A stretch of DNA of 62,381 nt, from positions 1-62,381 of the forward strand of contig JAABSX010000020.1 of the NCBI GenBank assembly GCA_011390205.1. The letters are read 5' to 3'. The translations under genes were made by a program, and so were the position numbers. Below are positions 17,307-25,649 of the stretch, piece after piece (position 1 is the first letter of the stretch; each line of letters starts with the position of its first letter). The notes beneath the pieces were generated by a model. That model worked only from the letters and a program-made list of their open reading frames with translations. It made no database searches and was not told the DNA's origin. Origin of the DNA: Microscillaceae bacterium. Lineage in GTDB: Bacteria > Bacteroidota > Bacteroidia > Cytophagales > Microscillaceae.

Positions 17307-17314
17307 TAAATTTG
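17307..17314 (+). promoter_or_regulatory. -7 element TAAATTTG for the DUF2911 gene
   Basis: A perfect TAnnTTTG box 48 bp before the ATG at 17362. It lies downstream of the first in-frame ATG (17284) and so supports the internal start. No clear TTTG -33 box is seen. Confidence 0.5.
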
Positions 17315-17361
17315 TACATTCATTAAATTTTATACTGTATATTAATTTTATTACATCAAAT

Positions 17362-18225
17362 ATGAGACAGTTAACTGTAAAACTTCTTAGCCTCAGCCTT
17401 CTTTTATTTTTAGTGAGTGGTGCAAAAGCCCAGATTCGCACACCAGCTTCTAGCGTAGGAGCTAAAACGAGTGTAACCGTAGGTCTTACCGACATCAGCA
17501 TCGAGTATGCTCGCCCCTCTGCCAAAGGACGTACTATTTTTGCAGCTGATGGGCTTGTTCCATTTGGTAAAGTATGGCGTACTGGAGCAAACGCAGCTAC
17601 CAAAATCACATTCAGTGATGATGTGAAAGTAGATGGAAAAGAGCTCAAAAAAGGTGCTTACTCTGTGCTTTCTATCCCCAACGCTGATAAATGGGCAATT
17701 CATTTTTATCCTTACCAGAGTGCAAGCTGGCCTTCTTATGTAAAAGAAACGCCTGTGCTTGTGGTGGAAGCTGGAGTAACAGCCCTAGGAAGTGCTGTAG
17801 AGACATTCACCATTGATGTCAATAACATAGAAATGGACAATGCACACCTTGTGTTTTCTTGGGAAAAAACTGCAGTACACTTGCCTATCTCAGTAGAGGT
17901 AGATAAGAAAGTAATGGACAACATAGAAAAGGTAATGGCTGGCCCTAGTGCTGATGATTATTTTGCAGCAGCAACATATATGCACGAGAGTAGCAAAGAC
18001 CTCAACAAAGCTCTAGAGTATGTCAATAAAGCCACAGAAGGAGACAGCCCTAAGTATTGGCAAGTGCGCCGTAAAGCCCTTATTTTGGCTGATTTAGGCA
18101 AAAAAGAAGAGGCAATCAAGGCTGCACAGCAGTCTCTTGACCTTGCCAAGACTGCCAACAATGATGACTATGTACGTATGAATGAAGCCTCTATCAAAGA
18201 ATGGTCTTCTAAAAAGAAAAAATAA
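17362..18225 (+). CDS. DUF2911 secreted protein with C-terminal helical repeats
   Basis: 287 residues. The signal peptide ends VSGAKAQ. The DUF2911 domain (about 25-165) has its hallmark phrase DISIEYARPSAKGRTIF followed by LVPFGKVWRTGANAATKI. About 100 C-terminal residues form TPR-like helices (ALEYVNKATEGDSPKYWQVR, KEEAIKAAQQSLDLAK). DUF2911 is widespread in Bacteroidota, periplasmic and of unknown function. The start is set by the signal peptide and a -7 box just upstream. Confidence 0.85.
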   Translation: MRQLTVKLLSLSLLLFLVSGAKAQIRTPASSVGAKTSVTVGLTDISIEYARPSAKGRTIFAADGLVPFGKVWRTGANAATKITFSDDVKVDGKELKKGAYSVLSIPNADKWAIHFYPYQSASWPSYVKETPVLVVEAGVTALGSAVETFTIDVNNIEMDNAHLVFSWEKTAVHLPISVEVDKKVMDNIEKVMAGPSADDYFAAATYMHESSKDLNKALEYVNKATEGDSPKYWQVRRKALILADLGKKEEAIKAAQQSLDLAKTANNDDYVRMNEASIKEWSSKKKK

Positions 18226-18248
18226 TCAACAAGTAGTTTAAATTCAAT

Positions 18249-18283
18249 AAAAGGGACGGGTTCTTAGACCTTTCCCTTTTTTT
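18249..18283 (+). terminator. Terminator after the DUF2911 gene
   Basis: A stem AAGGGACGGGT paired with ACCTTTCCCTT (two mismatches) is followed by seven T. It lies 24 bp after the stop codon. Confidence 0.7.
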
Positions 18284-18373
18284 ATGCCTTTTTTAAAAAG
18301 GTTTTTGTCCGATAATTTTAAAAAATCTTTTTAAAACCATAAAAATCACCTAAATTCAGCCCCAACTTAATGA

Positions 18374-19171
18374 ATGAATAAAAATATGACAGCATACAAA
18401 ACCTTGACATACACCCTAGAAGAAGGGGTATGCACCATCACCCTCAACCGCCCCGAAGTATATAATGCAGTAAACAATGCCCTTGCCGATGAACTTCTGC
18501 TGGCGCTGCACACTGCTGAAAATGAGGAGGAAGTACGGGTAATCGTGCTGACAGGTACGGGCAAGGCATTTTGCACAGGGCATGACCTGAAAGCCCCTGA
18601 AAATGCACCAGGAAACCCCGCTTCCAAGGCCATTTACAGAAATTATTTTCCCATAATCCCCAAGATGCGCCTGATGCCCAAGCCCATCATTTGTCGCCTC
18701 AATGGAGTAGCAGCAGGGGCAGGCTGTTCGTTGGCACTTGCCTGTGATATGATTATAGCACAAGAAAACGCTGAACTAATCCAGATATTTGTCAATATTG
18801 GGCTAGTTCCTGATGCAGGTTCTACGTATTTTTTGACACAACTCGTGGGCCGCAGCAAAGCATTTGAGATGATGAGCAAAGGCACAAGAATCAAGGCAAG
18901 TGAAGCCAAGGAGCTGGGCATCGTTCATGAAGCTGTGCCATTAGAAGCGCTAGATGCTGCCGTCAAAGCACAGACTGACTACTACGCCAAAGCACCGACC
19001 AAATCTATCGGGATGATTAAAAAAATGCTCAACCAAGCCTATCATTCAGACCTGATGCAGGTCATGGAGATGGAAGCCACTTACCAAGACATCGCAGGGA
19101 AGACTAAAGACCACCAAGAAGGGGTCATGGCGTTTATCCAAAAAAGAAGCCCTCAGTTTACAGGAAAATAG
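18374..19171 (+). CDS. Enoyl-CoA hydratase/isomerase family protein
   Basis: 265 residues from ATG 18374; ATG 18386 is equally possible. The crotonase fold is clear: TITLNRPEVYNAVNN, GTGKAFCTGHDL (oxyanion-hole region), LNGVAAGAGCSLALACDM and NIGLVPDAGSTYFL. In the active-site region the first catalytic Glu of classical hydratases is replaced by Ala (NGVAAGAGC), while Asp is present in PDAGS; this resembles PaaG/PaaB-type isomerases more than FadB. It is 12 bp from the SDR gene and likely forms an operon for acyl-CoA metabolism. Confidence 0.88.
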   Translation: MNKNMTAYKTLTYTLEEGVCTITLNRPEVYNAVNNALADELLLALHTAENEEEVRVIVLTGTGKAFCTGHDLKAPENAPGNPASKAIYRNYFPIIPKMRLMPKPIICRLNGVAAGAGCSLALACDMIIAQENAELIQIFVNIGLVPDAGSTYFLTQLVGRSKAFEMMSKGTRIKASEAKELGIVHEAVPLEALDAAVKAQTDYYAKAPTKSIGMIKKMLNQAYHSDLMQVMEMEATYQDIAGKTKDHQEGVMAFIQKRSPQFTGK

Positions 19172-19183
19172 ATAAAAAACACC

Positions 19184-19966
19184 ATGAATTTCACTGACAA
19201 AGTAGTCTGGATTACGGGGGCATCTTCAGGAATAGGAGAGGCGATGGCGAAGGCCTTTAATGCACAAGGGGCAAGGCTGATACTCTCTGCAAGAAATACC
19301 GAAGCCCTGAAGCGTGTGCAGGCTTCGTTTAAAGAACCAAACATTTCTTCTGTGATATTGCCCTTAGACATTCAGCAATATAGACAAATGCCCAGCATAG
19401 CCGCCAAAGCCTTAGAAGCCTTTGGCAAGATAGACATCCTCATCAACAATGCGGGCATTAGCCAGCGTTCTTTGGCGATAGAAACCGATTTTGAAGATGA
19501 TTTGCGCATCATTGAGATAGATTTAATCGGTACGATTGCCCTTAGCAAGGCAATCTTGCCTCATTTGATGACACAAAAAGATGCACAAATCGTGGTGATT
19601 AGCAGCGTGATGGGCAAAATCAACACCAAGTACCGCACAAGCTATGCTGCTGCCAAACATGGCGTAGTAGGTTATTTTGAATCACTTAGGCTTGAGCTTG
19701 AGGGGCAGGTGCATATTTGCAATATTATGCCAGGCTTCATTGCGACGAACATCGTCAAGAATGCCGTCAGTAATTCATACAATCCTGACAATCAGAATGC
19801 GGCAGGCATGCCCTCCGATGTGTTCGCTCAGAAAGCACTCAAGGCGATTTATCAGCGCCGAAAAAATGTATTTATAGGTGGATTTAAAGAAAAATTTGCC
19901 CTCATTTTGAAGCGTGTGTCTCCTCGTATGTTTGACAGCGTGATTAAAAACATGAAAGTCGTGTAA
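19184..19966 (+). CDS. SDR-family NAD(P)-dependent oxidoreductase
   Basis: 260 residues. It shows the classical short-chain dehydrogenase motifs: cofactor loop TGASSGIGEAMA (11-22), NNAGISQRS, the catalytic Ser of VVISSVMGKI and the YAAAKHG motif (Tyr and Lys). The C-terminal part (KNVFIGGFKEKFALILKRV) is like that of membrane-associated DhrS7-type SDRs. The cofactor preference and substrate are unknown. It probably shares a transcript with the crotonase gene and is convergent with dinB, 15 bp apart. Confidence 0.87.
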   Translation: MNFTDKVVWITGASSGIGEAMAKAFNAQGARLILSARNTEALKRVQASFKEPNISSVILPLDIQQYRQMPSIAAKALEAFGKIDILINNAGISQRSLAIETDFEDDLRIIEIDLIGTIALSKAILPHLMTQKDAQIVVISSVMGKINTKYRTSYAAAKHGVVGYFESLRLELEGQVHICNIMPGFIATNIVKNAVSNSYNPDNQNAAGMPSDVFAQKALKAIYQRRKNVFIGGFKEKFALILKRVSPRMFDSVIKNMKVV

Positions 19967-19981
19967 CCCTGTGTGTGTATT

Positions 19982-21076
19982 TCAAAAAGGCAGTTGTAGC
20001 TGAACACCTGGCTGTTTGCCTTTTTGGGATGCATCATTTTCATCAGACAAGTTAGAAATCTGTAAGCCAAGCAGACGTACACCCTGCTGCAGGGGGAAGA
20101 TTCCTTTGAGGAGTGGCAGGTATATTTTTTCTAAATCTTCTTGGGTTTGTAGTTTTTGTGTGCTGGTGTGGCTTCGAGTGATTTGCTTAAAATCAGCATA
20201 TTTTATTTTCAGGGTCAGCGTTTTGCCTTGTATATTTTTGTCTAAAAGTTGGGGAGAAAGTTTTTCAGTGATTTTTTGAAGTGCGGCTTTCATTTCCTCC
20301 TCTTCATATAAATCTTCTGCGAAAGTCCGTTCTGCTCCGAAAGACTTCCGAATACGGTGCGGGTTCACAGGGCGAGTATCTAGCCCTTGGGCTATTTGGT
20401 AATAAAAACCGCCCGCTTTCCCAAAATTTTTAATCAAATCTTGCTTAGAAAATCTTCGAAGGTCATCTCCAGTATAAATGCCTAGTCCGTACATTTTCTT
20501 GGCAGTTACTTTGCCTATCCCGTGAAATTTCTGGATAGGTAATTTTTTGATAAAGGCCTCTGCTTGTGTGGGTGTGATGGTAAACAAGCCGTCAGGTTTT
20601 TGAAAGTTAGAAGCAATCTTTGCCAAGAATTTATTGAAAGAAACTCCTGCGGAGGCCGTCAGTTGGGTCTTAGATTTGATTTTTTGCTTAATTTCACGTG
20701 CCAGCAAAGTAGCCGAAGGAAGCCCTTTTTTGTTATGTGTTACATCTAAATAGGCTTCATCTAGCGAGAGAGGCTCTATCAAGTCTGTATATTCTGCAAA
20801 AATCTCCCTAATTTGCCAAGAAACCTCCCTATATACCTCAAAGCGAGGGCGAACGAAGATGAGCTGAGGACACTTTTGCAAGGCGATTTTAGAAGACATT
20901 GCCGAATAAACGCCATATTTGCGTGCTTCATAGCTTGCTGCCGCCACCACACCCCGTTTGCCATCTCCACCCACAGCCAAGGGCTTGCCTCGTAATTCTG
21001 GATAATCACGCTGCTCTACTGAAGCAAAGAAAGCATCCATGTCTATGTGTATAATCTTACGAATGAGCGTGGACAA
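19982..21076 (-). CDS. dinB: DNA polymerase IV (translesion, Y family)
   Basis: 364 residues, the usual length. Catalytic acidic residues appear in HIDMDAFFASVEQ and EPLSLDEAYLDV. GVSFNKFLAKIAS and the helix-hairpin-helix FHGIGKVTAKKMYGLGIYTG are also typical, followed by the little-finger domain. The C-terminus ends with QLQLPF, a good match to the beta-clamp binding motif QLxLF. It carries out error-prone bypass of damaged bases. No LexA box was recognised upstream. Confidence 0.95.
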   Translation of the reverse strand: MSTLIRKIIHIDMDAFFASVEQRDYPELRGKPLAVGGDGKRGVVAAASYEARKYGVYSAMSSKIALQKCPQLIFVRPRFEVYREVSWQIREIFAEYTDLIEPLSLDEAYLDVTHNKKGLPSATLLAREIKQKIKSKTQLTASAGVSFNKFLAKIASNFQKPDGLFTITPTQAEAFIKKLPIQKFHGIGKVTAKKMYGLGIYTGDDLRRFSKQDLIKNFGKAGGFYYQIAQGLDTRPVNPHRIRKSFGAERTFAEDLYEEEEMKAALQKITEKLSPQLLDKNIQGKTLTLKIKYADFKQITRSHTSTQKLQTQEDLEKIYLPLLKGIFPLQQGVRLLGLQISNLSDENDASQKGKQPGVQLQLPF

Positions 21077-21182
21077 TTTTTATTTTTTTAGTAAGTAGGA
21101 TAAAAAATGTGTGAATAAAACGATTAATTTAAGAAAACACTCGTTAAAATTTTTGTAAAAGTTATTATTCTGAAAAAGATGT

Positions 21183-21190
21183 TAAATTTG
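21183..21190 (+). promoter_or_regulatory. -7 element TAAATTTG for the TPR histidine kinase
   Basis: A perfect TAnnTTTG box. Its last base is the first base of the GTG at 21190, the most upstream in-frame start. If the box is used, translation must start further downstream. No good -33 box is seen. Confidence 0.45.
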
Positions 21191-21228
21191 TGGTTAAACA
21201 ACACTTTTTTACAGACAAATTCAACTCA

Positions 21229-23493
21229 TTGAAAACAAGACAAACGTTTACGAAGATATTCTTATGGCGGTTTATGACGTTCGGAACGCTGTGCTTACTT
21301 GCTTTTTTTGTAAATATAACAAGGCATGGCACAGCACAAGACTTAAAGACCAGCCCTAAAATAGACAGCCTTACGAAGGTACTAAAAACTGTGGACGGTA
21401 CTGCCAGCCAAGCACGTGTATTTAATCAACTTTCAGAGGCGTATAAAATTATCTCTCCCTCCAGTGCATTTGAATATGCCCAAGAAGCACTGAGGCTTGC
21501 CCAAAAGTATAAAGATGTGTACGAAATAGCTTCTGCATACAGCAATATGGGCGAGTATTATCTGGACATTGGTGCCTATCAAAAAGCATTGTCTTACTTT
21601 GACCTGACACTCAAGATAGCCAAGCAAAATAACATCAAAGAGTTGGAGGGGAATGCCCTCAACAAAATAGGAGTAGTACACTATCTACAGACTGATTACA
21701 AGGCTTGCTTGGTGTATCAGTTTGAAGCACTAAAAGTACTAAAAACCAATAAAAATAAAGCATTTGAGGCACAGGCATTGAGCCTTATCAGCTATACCTA
21801 TGCTAAGCAAGGAGTGTATGAGAAAGCACTTGATTATCATTTTAAAACATTGAAACTGAGAGAAGAACTCGGAGATAAGAATGAAATTGCAAAATCATAT
21901 AACTCCATTGGAGATTTTTATCGGGAGCAACAAAACTACCGCGAGGCACTCAAAAACTACCGTGAGGCACTCAAAATCAGTGAGCAAATTCATAGTAAAA
22001 GAGGGCAGGCCATTTCTCTTGATAATATAGGGCTATGTTATGCCTTCATACACGAAATAAAAGCCTCAAAGCAATACCACCACAGGGCACTCAAACTCAA
22101 AGAAGAGCTAAATATTAAAAAAGAAATAGCCATTTCTATCCGAAATATCGGATTTGTGTTTTTTGTAGAAGGAAGCTTAGACAGTGCCATGACTTATTTT
22201 AAAAAAGCAGAAATCATGGAGCAAGCACTCCAAAACAAGGAAGCATTGATTCAGATTAGTACGGACATTGCCAAGGTATTGATTCAGAAAAAAGAATATA
22301 CACAAGCCATCCCGTATTTAGAAAAGGCGGTGAGAGATGCAGAAAAACTCAAATTTAATCACATCACTAAGAAAAACTATGAGCTACTCTACCAGCTATT
22401 TGCTAAAATGGAGGATGCCCCCAACCTACTCAAATACTACAAAAAATATGACAGCTTGGTAAAATTATCTAAAAATTATGAGCTCAAAGACCTTAACATA
22501 GAATCTCTCAAACAAAAATATGAGTATGAAAAAAGACACAAAGAACTTGAGCTGCTCAAAAAAGAAAATAGAATCAACTACCTCATCATCAAGCAACGAA
22601 ATATACTGACGGGCATACTCGTCATGGGCATCATCGTTGCCATTGCATTTATAGCTTTGCTCTACAACCGAAACAAGGTAAAATTCCGAACCAACCAAAG
22701 ACTCACCAGCATCAACCAAGAAATATCTTCACTCAACCAAAAACTCAAAGAATCTGAGCAACAACTAAAGAAATCAAACAAAGTAAAGGATAAATTCTTG
22801 TCTATCATCTCTCATGACCTCAGAGCCCCACTAAACTCACTCATTAGTCTGATTAGAATGATAGGAGATGACACCAATACTTTCTCGCCTGAGCAGCAAA
22901 AAGAAATATTTGTGCAACTAGAAAGACAGGTGCAAGCCAATATTTTACTTACAGAAAATATGCTTAACTGGTCCAAAGCAGAGCTTGACATTATACAGTT
23001 TAAACCCGAAATGCTAGATTTGAATGAAAATCTACAGGCCATTATCCCACTTATCTCTCACCAAATTCAAAAAAAACAAATCCATTTTGTATCAGAAATC
23101 ACAGCCAACACACCCGTGTATGCCGACAGAAATATGCTGCAGACCATCTTGCTGAACCTTGTCAACAACGCCATCAAATTTACAGCACAGCATAAAAAAA
23201 TAAATATCAAGACACAAGAAACCCACAATGCATACCTGCAAATTACGCTACAAGATGAGGGGGTAGGCATGACACAAGAGGAAATACAAAAATTGTTTAC
23301 AGCAGAGCATATCTCCAAAACAGGAACCTCCGAAGAAAAAGGCACGGGCTTGGGCTTGCTTCTTTGTAAAGAATTTGTAGAAAAACACAGAGGTACACTC
23401 ACAGTAGAAAGCCAAAAAGACAAAGGCAGTAGTTTTGTGTTTACCCTGCCACACTCTCAGGACGCATACCAAAATATAAAACCATCGGTTTAG
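21229..23493 (+). CDS. TPR-containing membrane sensor histidine kinase
   Basis: About 754 residues. Order: signal peptide (ending RHGTAQ), some eight TPR motifs over about 50-420 (e.g. ASAYSNMGEYYLDIGAYQKA), a coiled coil, one membrane helix (NILTGILVMGIIVAIAFIAL), a second coiled coil, the H-box SIISHDLRAPLNSLISLI and the ATPase domain with N-box NLVNNAIKFT, G1 DEGVGM and G2 GTGLGLLLCKEF. The periplasmic TPR part presumably senses a protein or envelope signal. No response regulator is adjacent. The frame opens at GTG 21190, but a -7 box covers that codon, so TTG 21229 (which gives a good signal peptide) or ATG 21274 is likelier. Confidence 0.9.
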   Translation: MKTRQTFTKIFLWRFMTFGTLCLLAFFVNITRHGTAQDLKTSPKIDSLTKVLKTVDGTASQARVFNQLSEAYKIISPSSAFEYAQEALRLAQKYKDVYEIASAYSNMGEYYLDIGAYQKALSYFDLTLKIAKQNNIKELEGNALNKIGVVHYLQTDYKACLVYQFEALKVLKTNKNKAFEAQALSLISYTYAKQGVYEKALDYHFKTLKLREELGDKNEIAKSYNSIGDFYREQQNYREALKNYREALKISEQIHSKRGQAISLDNIGLCYAFIHEIKASKQYHHRALKLKEELNIKKEIAISIRNIGFVFFVEGSLDSAMTYFKKAEIMEQALQNKEALIQISTDIAKVLIQKKEYTQAIPYLEKAVRDAEKLKFNHITKKNYELLYQLFAKMEDAPNLLKYYKKYDSLVKLSKNYELKDLNIESLKQKYEYEKRHKELELLKKENRINYLIIKQRNILTGILVMGIIVAIAFIALLYNRNKVKFRTNQRLTSINQEISSLNQKLKESEQQLKKSNKVKDKFLSIISHDLRAPLNSLISLIRMIGDDTNTFSPEQQKEIFVQLERQVQANILLTENMLNWSKAELDIIQFKPEMLDLNENLQAIIPLISHQIQKKQIHFVSEITANTPVYADRNMLQTILLNLVNNAIKFTAQHKKINIKTQETHNAYLQITLQDEGVGMTQEEIQKLFTAEHISKTGTSEEKGTGLGLLLCKEFVEKHRGTLTVESQKDKGSSFVFTLPHSQDAYQNIKPSV

Positions 23494-23506
23494 TTTGTGC
23501 GTTAAA

Positions 23507-23518
23507 GTGATTAATCAC
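23507..23518. promoter_or_regulatory. Perfect palindrome GTGATTAATCAC
   Basis: A 12-bp perfect palindrome 52 bp upstream of the small gene at 23570. The half-site TGA/TCA resembles CRP/FNR-type sites but with too short a spacer. It may be an operator; no regulator is identified. Confidence 0.35.
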
Positions 23519-23569
23519 ACAAAATACATTATCAAAATATAAGTACTCACAAAAGCACCTATCATCACA

Positions 23570-23788
23570 ATGTGGAACAAACTCAAAAATAAATTGCCTA
23601 GTATATTCTCTCTCAAAAATACCACAGATTCTAAAAACTTGATAGACCTCACAATCAACGAAATCAACGAGGCAGCCCTTAAAAATCAACAATCTCTAGA
23701 CAAAACCTTAGAAAATCAGAAGAATATCATCCAAACCCTCAAACAATACAGACAAGAGTCTGAGAACCTCTACAAAGCGGCTACATAA
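23570..23788 (+). CDS. Small coiled-coil protein upstream of TerD
   Basis: 72 residues, rich in Asn, Lys, Leu and Gln. From about residue 25 a continuous amphipathic helix (LTINEINEAALKNQQSLDKT onwards) has heptad spacing. It has no signal peptide or membrane helix and no recognised family. It lies between the kinase and terD on the same strand, 80 bp from terD, so co-expression is plausible. Confidence 0.55.
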   Translation: MWNKLKNKLPSIFSLKNTTDSKNLIDLTINEINEAALKNQQSLDKTLENQKNIIQTLKQYRQESENLYKAAT

Positions 23789-23868
23789 GCTATGAAAAAA
23801 GGCAATGAAGCTGACACAAAGATTATTTTACAAAAAAACTTTTACAGACCAGCAAGTGCAGCAATATT

Positions 23869-24501
23869 ATGAGCATATCACTAAATAAAAAAACAGGCAT
23901 TAACCTTTCCAAAGGAAGTTCTATCTCTTTGGTAAAAGATGAAAAACTACTCGAAAAAGTCTGCATAGGGCTTAACTGGGGTTCTATTAAGAAGAAAGCC
24001 CTCTTTGGGCTCATCAAACAAACCGAACCCGTAGATTTGGATGGAAGCCTGACTACTTTTTCTAAAGACAAGAAGAAAATCTATACGGTCTATTACCAAA
24101 ATCTTATCTCTCCAGACCGAGCCATCAAGCATAGCGGAGATGATAGAGAAGGAGATGATGCAGATGATGACCTTGACAATGAGGTCATGACCATAGACCT
24201 CAAAAAAATAGACCCGAATGTAGAGCAAATCATTTTTTACCTAAACTCTTACAAAGGGCAAGATTTTGGAGATATTCCTTATATCAAAGTCCGAATCTAT
24301 GAAGGTACACCCACACAAGTGAATGAGGTCTTCGCTACTTTTAACCTTGCAGGAGATGCTACTTTTAAGGGAAATGTCTCAATGATTATGGGCAAACTCG
24401 TCAGAACCAAAAATAACTGGGACTTCCAGACCATCGGAGACCCTGTGAAGGCGTTTAGAATCCAAGAAACCATAGATTTGATAGAGAAAAAGTATGTCTG
24501 A
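23869..24501 (+). CDS. TerD-family calcium-binding stress protein
   Basis: 210 residues. The TerD domain starts at MSISLNKKTGINLSKG and includes KVCIGLNWG, VDLDGSL and YLNSYKGQDFGDIPYIKVRIY. Acidic clusters (DGS; the D-rich loop GDDREGDDADDDLDNE around residue 85-100) match the calcium-binding loops of TerD proteins. The family takes part in tellurite and phage resistance and general stress responses, normally with terA, B, C, E or F genes, none of which is here. A solitary TerD suggests a regulatory or stress role rather than a full ter system. Confidence 0.88.
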   Translation: MSISLNKKTGINLSKGSSISLVKDEKLLEKVCIGLNWGSIKKKALFGLIKQTEPVDLDGSLTTFSKDKKKIYTVYYQNLISPDRAIKHSGDDREGDDADDDLDNEVMTIDLKKIDPNVEQIIFYLNSYKGQDFGDIPYIKVRIYEGTPTQVNEVFATFNLAGDATFKGNVSMIMGKLVRTKNNWDFQTIGDPVKAFRIQETIDLIEKKYV

Positions 24502-24526
24502 GCATACCTGAATTTTAAAGATAAAG

Positions 24527-24560
24527 AAACCTTTGCAAGGCTTTTTGCAAAGGTTTTTTT
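24527..24560 (+). terminator. Strong terminator after terD
   Basis: AAACCTTTGCA (24527-24537) pairs perfectly with TGCAAAGGTTT (24546-24556), followed by further T. Confidence 0.85.
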
Positions 24561-24630
24561 GTGAAAGTGCAAGTCAAATGGACTTCCTTATGGCTAAAAA
24601 GCGAAATTTGACTTGCATCCTTTTGTGAAA
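24557..24630. repeat. Hairpin with 12-bp arms flanked by 10-bp direct repeats
   Basis: TGCAAGTCAAAT (24568-24579) and ATTTGACTTGCA (24606-24617) are perfect inverted repeats. TTTTGTGAAA occurs just outside both arms (24557-24566 and 24621-24630). The layout resembles a tiny inserted element, though 1 and 3 extra bases separate the direct repeats from the arms. The right repeat ends directly before the stop codon of the methyltransferase gene. Confidence 0.4.
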
Positions 24631-25365
24631 TTACTTTTCAAATATCAACAAGTGTTGCCAAGGGAGCATCGTTTTATTCTCCACAAAGTGGAACCCTATG
24701 AACTCCATTTCTTTTTTGACCTGAGCCTCAGACATCTTGTGAAGGGGCTTGATAGGCACACTAGGGTCTTCTGCTCTGTATTCTAGCAAGACGACTTTAC
24801 CTCTCTTTTTGAGAGATTGGTAGATTGCAGTCATCATTTCACGGGGATATGCTAGCTCATGATAAACATCTACAAACAAAACCATGTCAATGCTATCTTT
24901 GGGCAAATTAGGAGTCATCTCATCTCCCTTGACAGGGATTACATTTCCTATCTTTTTCTTACTGATTTTTTCTTGAATAAGCACCAGCATTTCGGGCTGA
25001 ATGTCCACGGCAAATATTTTTCCTTCCTTTACTTTTTGGGCGATTCTGAAAGTATAGTAGCCAGAGCCAGCACCGATATCAGCCACCACTGAGCCAGACC
25101 CAATGGGCAAATTACGAATCGCAAGGCTGACTTTCTCTTCACTTTCACGTTCATCTCTCTCAAGCCAGCTTGCACCCTGATGCCCCATGACCTGAGAGAT
25201 TTCACGCCCCATGTAGTATTTGCCTATTCCATCACGGCTAGGAGACCGCATTTGATAGACTTCTGCTGAGTCTGTTCGGTTATTTTCTTGCTGTGAGGTC
25301 TGTGCTTGGCACTGTGTGAAAACCAAAAAAACAAGACCTATGATACTTAAGAATGAAAATTTCAT
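24631..25365 (-). CDS. Exported class I SAM-dependent methyltransferase
   Basis: 244 residues from ATG 25365; the longer frame to 25398 adds a second hydrophobic stretch ahead of the signal peptide. The signal ends LVFTQCQAQ, cleavable by signal peptidase I and less like a lipobox. The methyltransferase core has motif I VVADIGAGSGYYTFRIA (about residue 90), FAVDIQPEMLVLIQ and SIDMVLFVDVYHELAYPREM. The substrate is unknown. An exported methyltransferase is odd because SAM is cytoplasmic, but this arrangement is common in Bacteroidota annotations. Confidence 0.82.
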   Translation of the reverse strand: MKFSFLSIIGLVFLVFTQCQAQTSQQENNRTDSAEVYQMRSPSRDGIGKYYMGREISQVMGHQGASWLERDERESEEKVSLAIRNLPIGSGSVVADIGAGSGYYTFRIAQKVKEGKIFAVDIQPEMLVLIQEKISKKKIGNVIPVKGDEMTPNLPKDSIDMVLFVDVYHELAYPREMMTAIYQSLKKRGKVVLLEYRAEDPSVPIKPLHKMSEAQVKKEMEFIGFHFVENKTMLPWQHLLIFEK

Positions 25366-25649
25366 ATTTTTGAGAATATTTGATAGCCAAAATAACACAT
25401 AGAGTGCCTTTACCCATCAAAAGCAATTATGCTCTGTGATTGTTTTAAGGTGAAATACTTTTAGGATATGCCTATGAAGATTTAACTTTTTTGTTTAATT
25501 TTATGCTCAGAAGCTAGTCTTAGCCTTAGATTTAGATTAATGACCCTACTTCTTTGTAGGCTTATAAGCCTGAATAAAGAGTAGTTTAGTGTAAGTCTTT
25601 CGCTTCTTAGCTTTAGCTTAAAATCATTTATATTATGTTTTGGCAAGCC
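25366..25649. other. Gene-free stretch upstream of the unusual tRNA locus
   Basis: No convincing coding region. It contains a CCTAC/GTAGG hairpin (25545-25560), the palindrome GGCTTATAAGCC (25559-25570), two similar segments beginning CTTAGCCTTAG (about 25519) and CTTAGCTTTAG (about 25606), and a TTTGGC/GCCAAA hairpin (25639-25652) that abuts the tRNA 3' half. It is presumably the 5' leader of the tRNA transcript; I see no consensus promoter. Confidence 0.4.

Noticed and set aside
23869-24501. Complete tellurite-resistance (ter) cluster
   Set aside because: Only one TerD domain is present; no TerA, B, C, E, F or Z homologues nearby.
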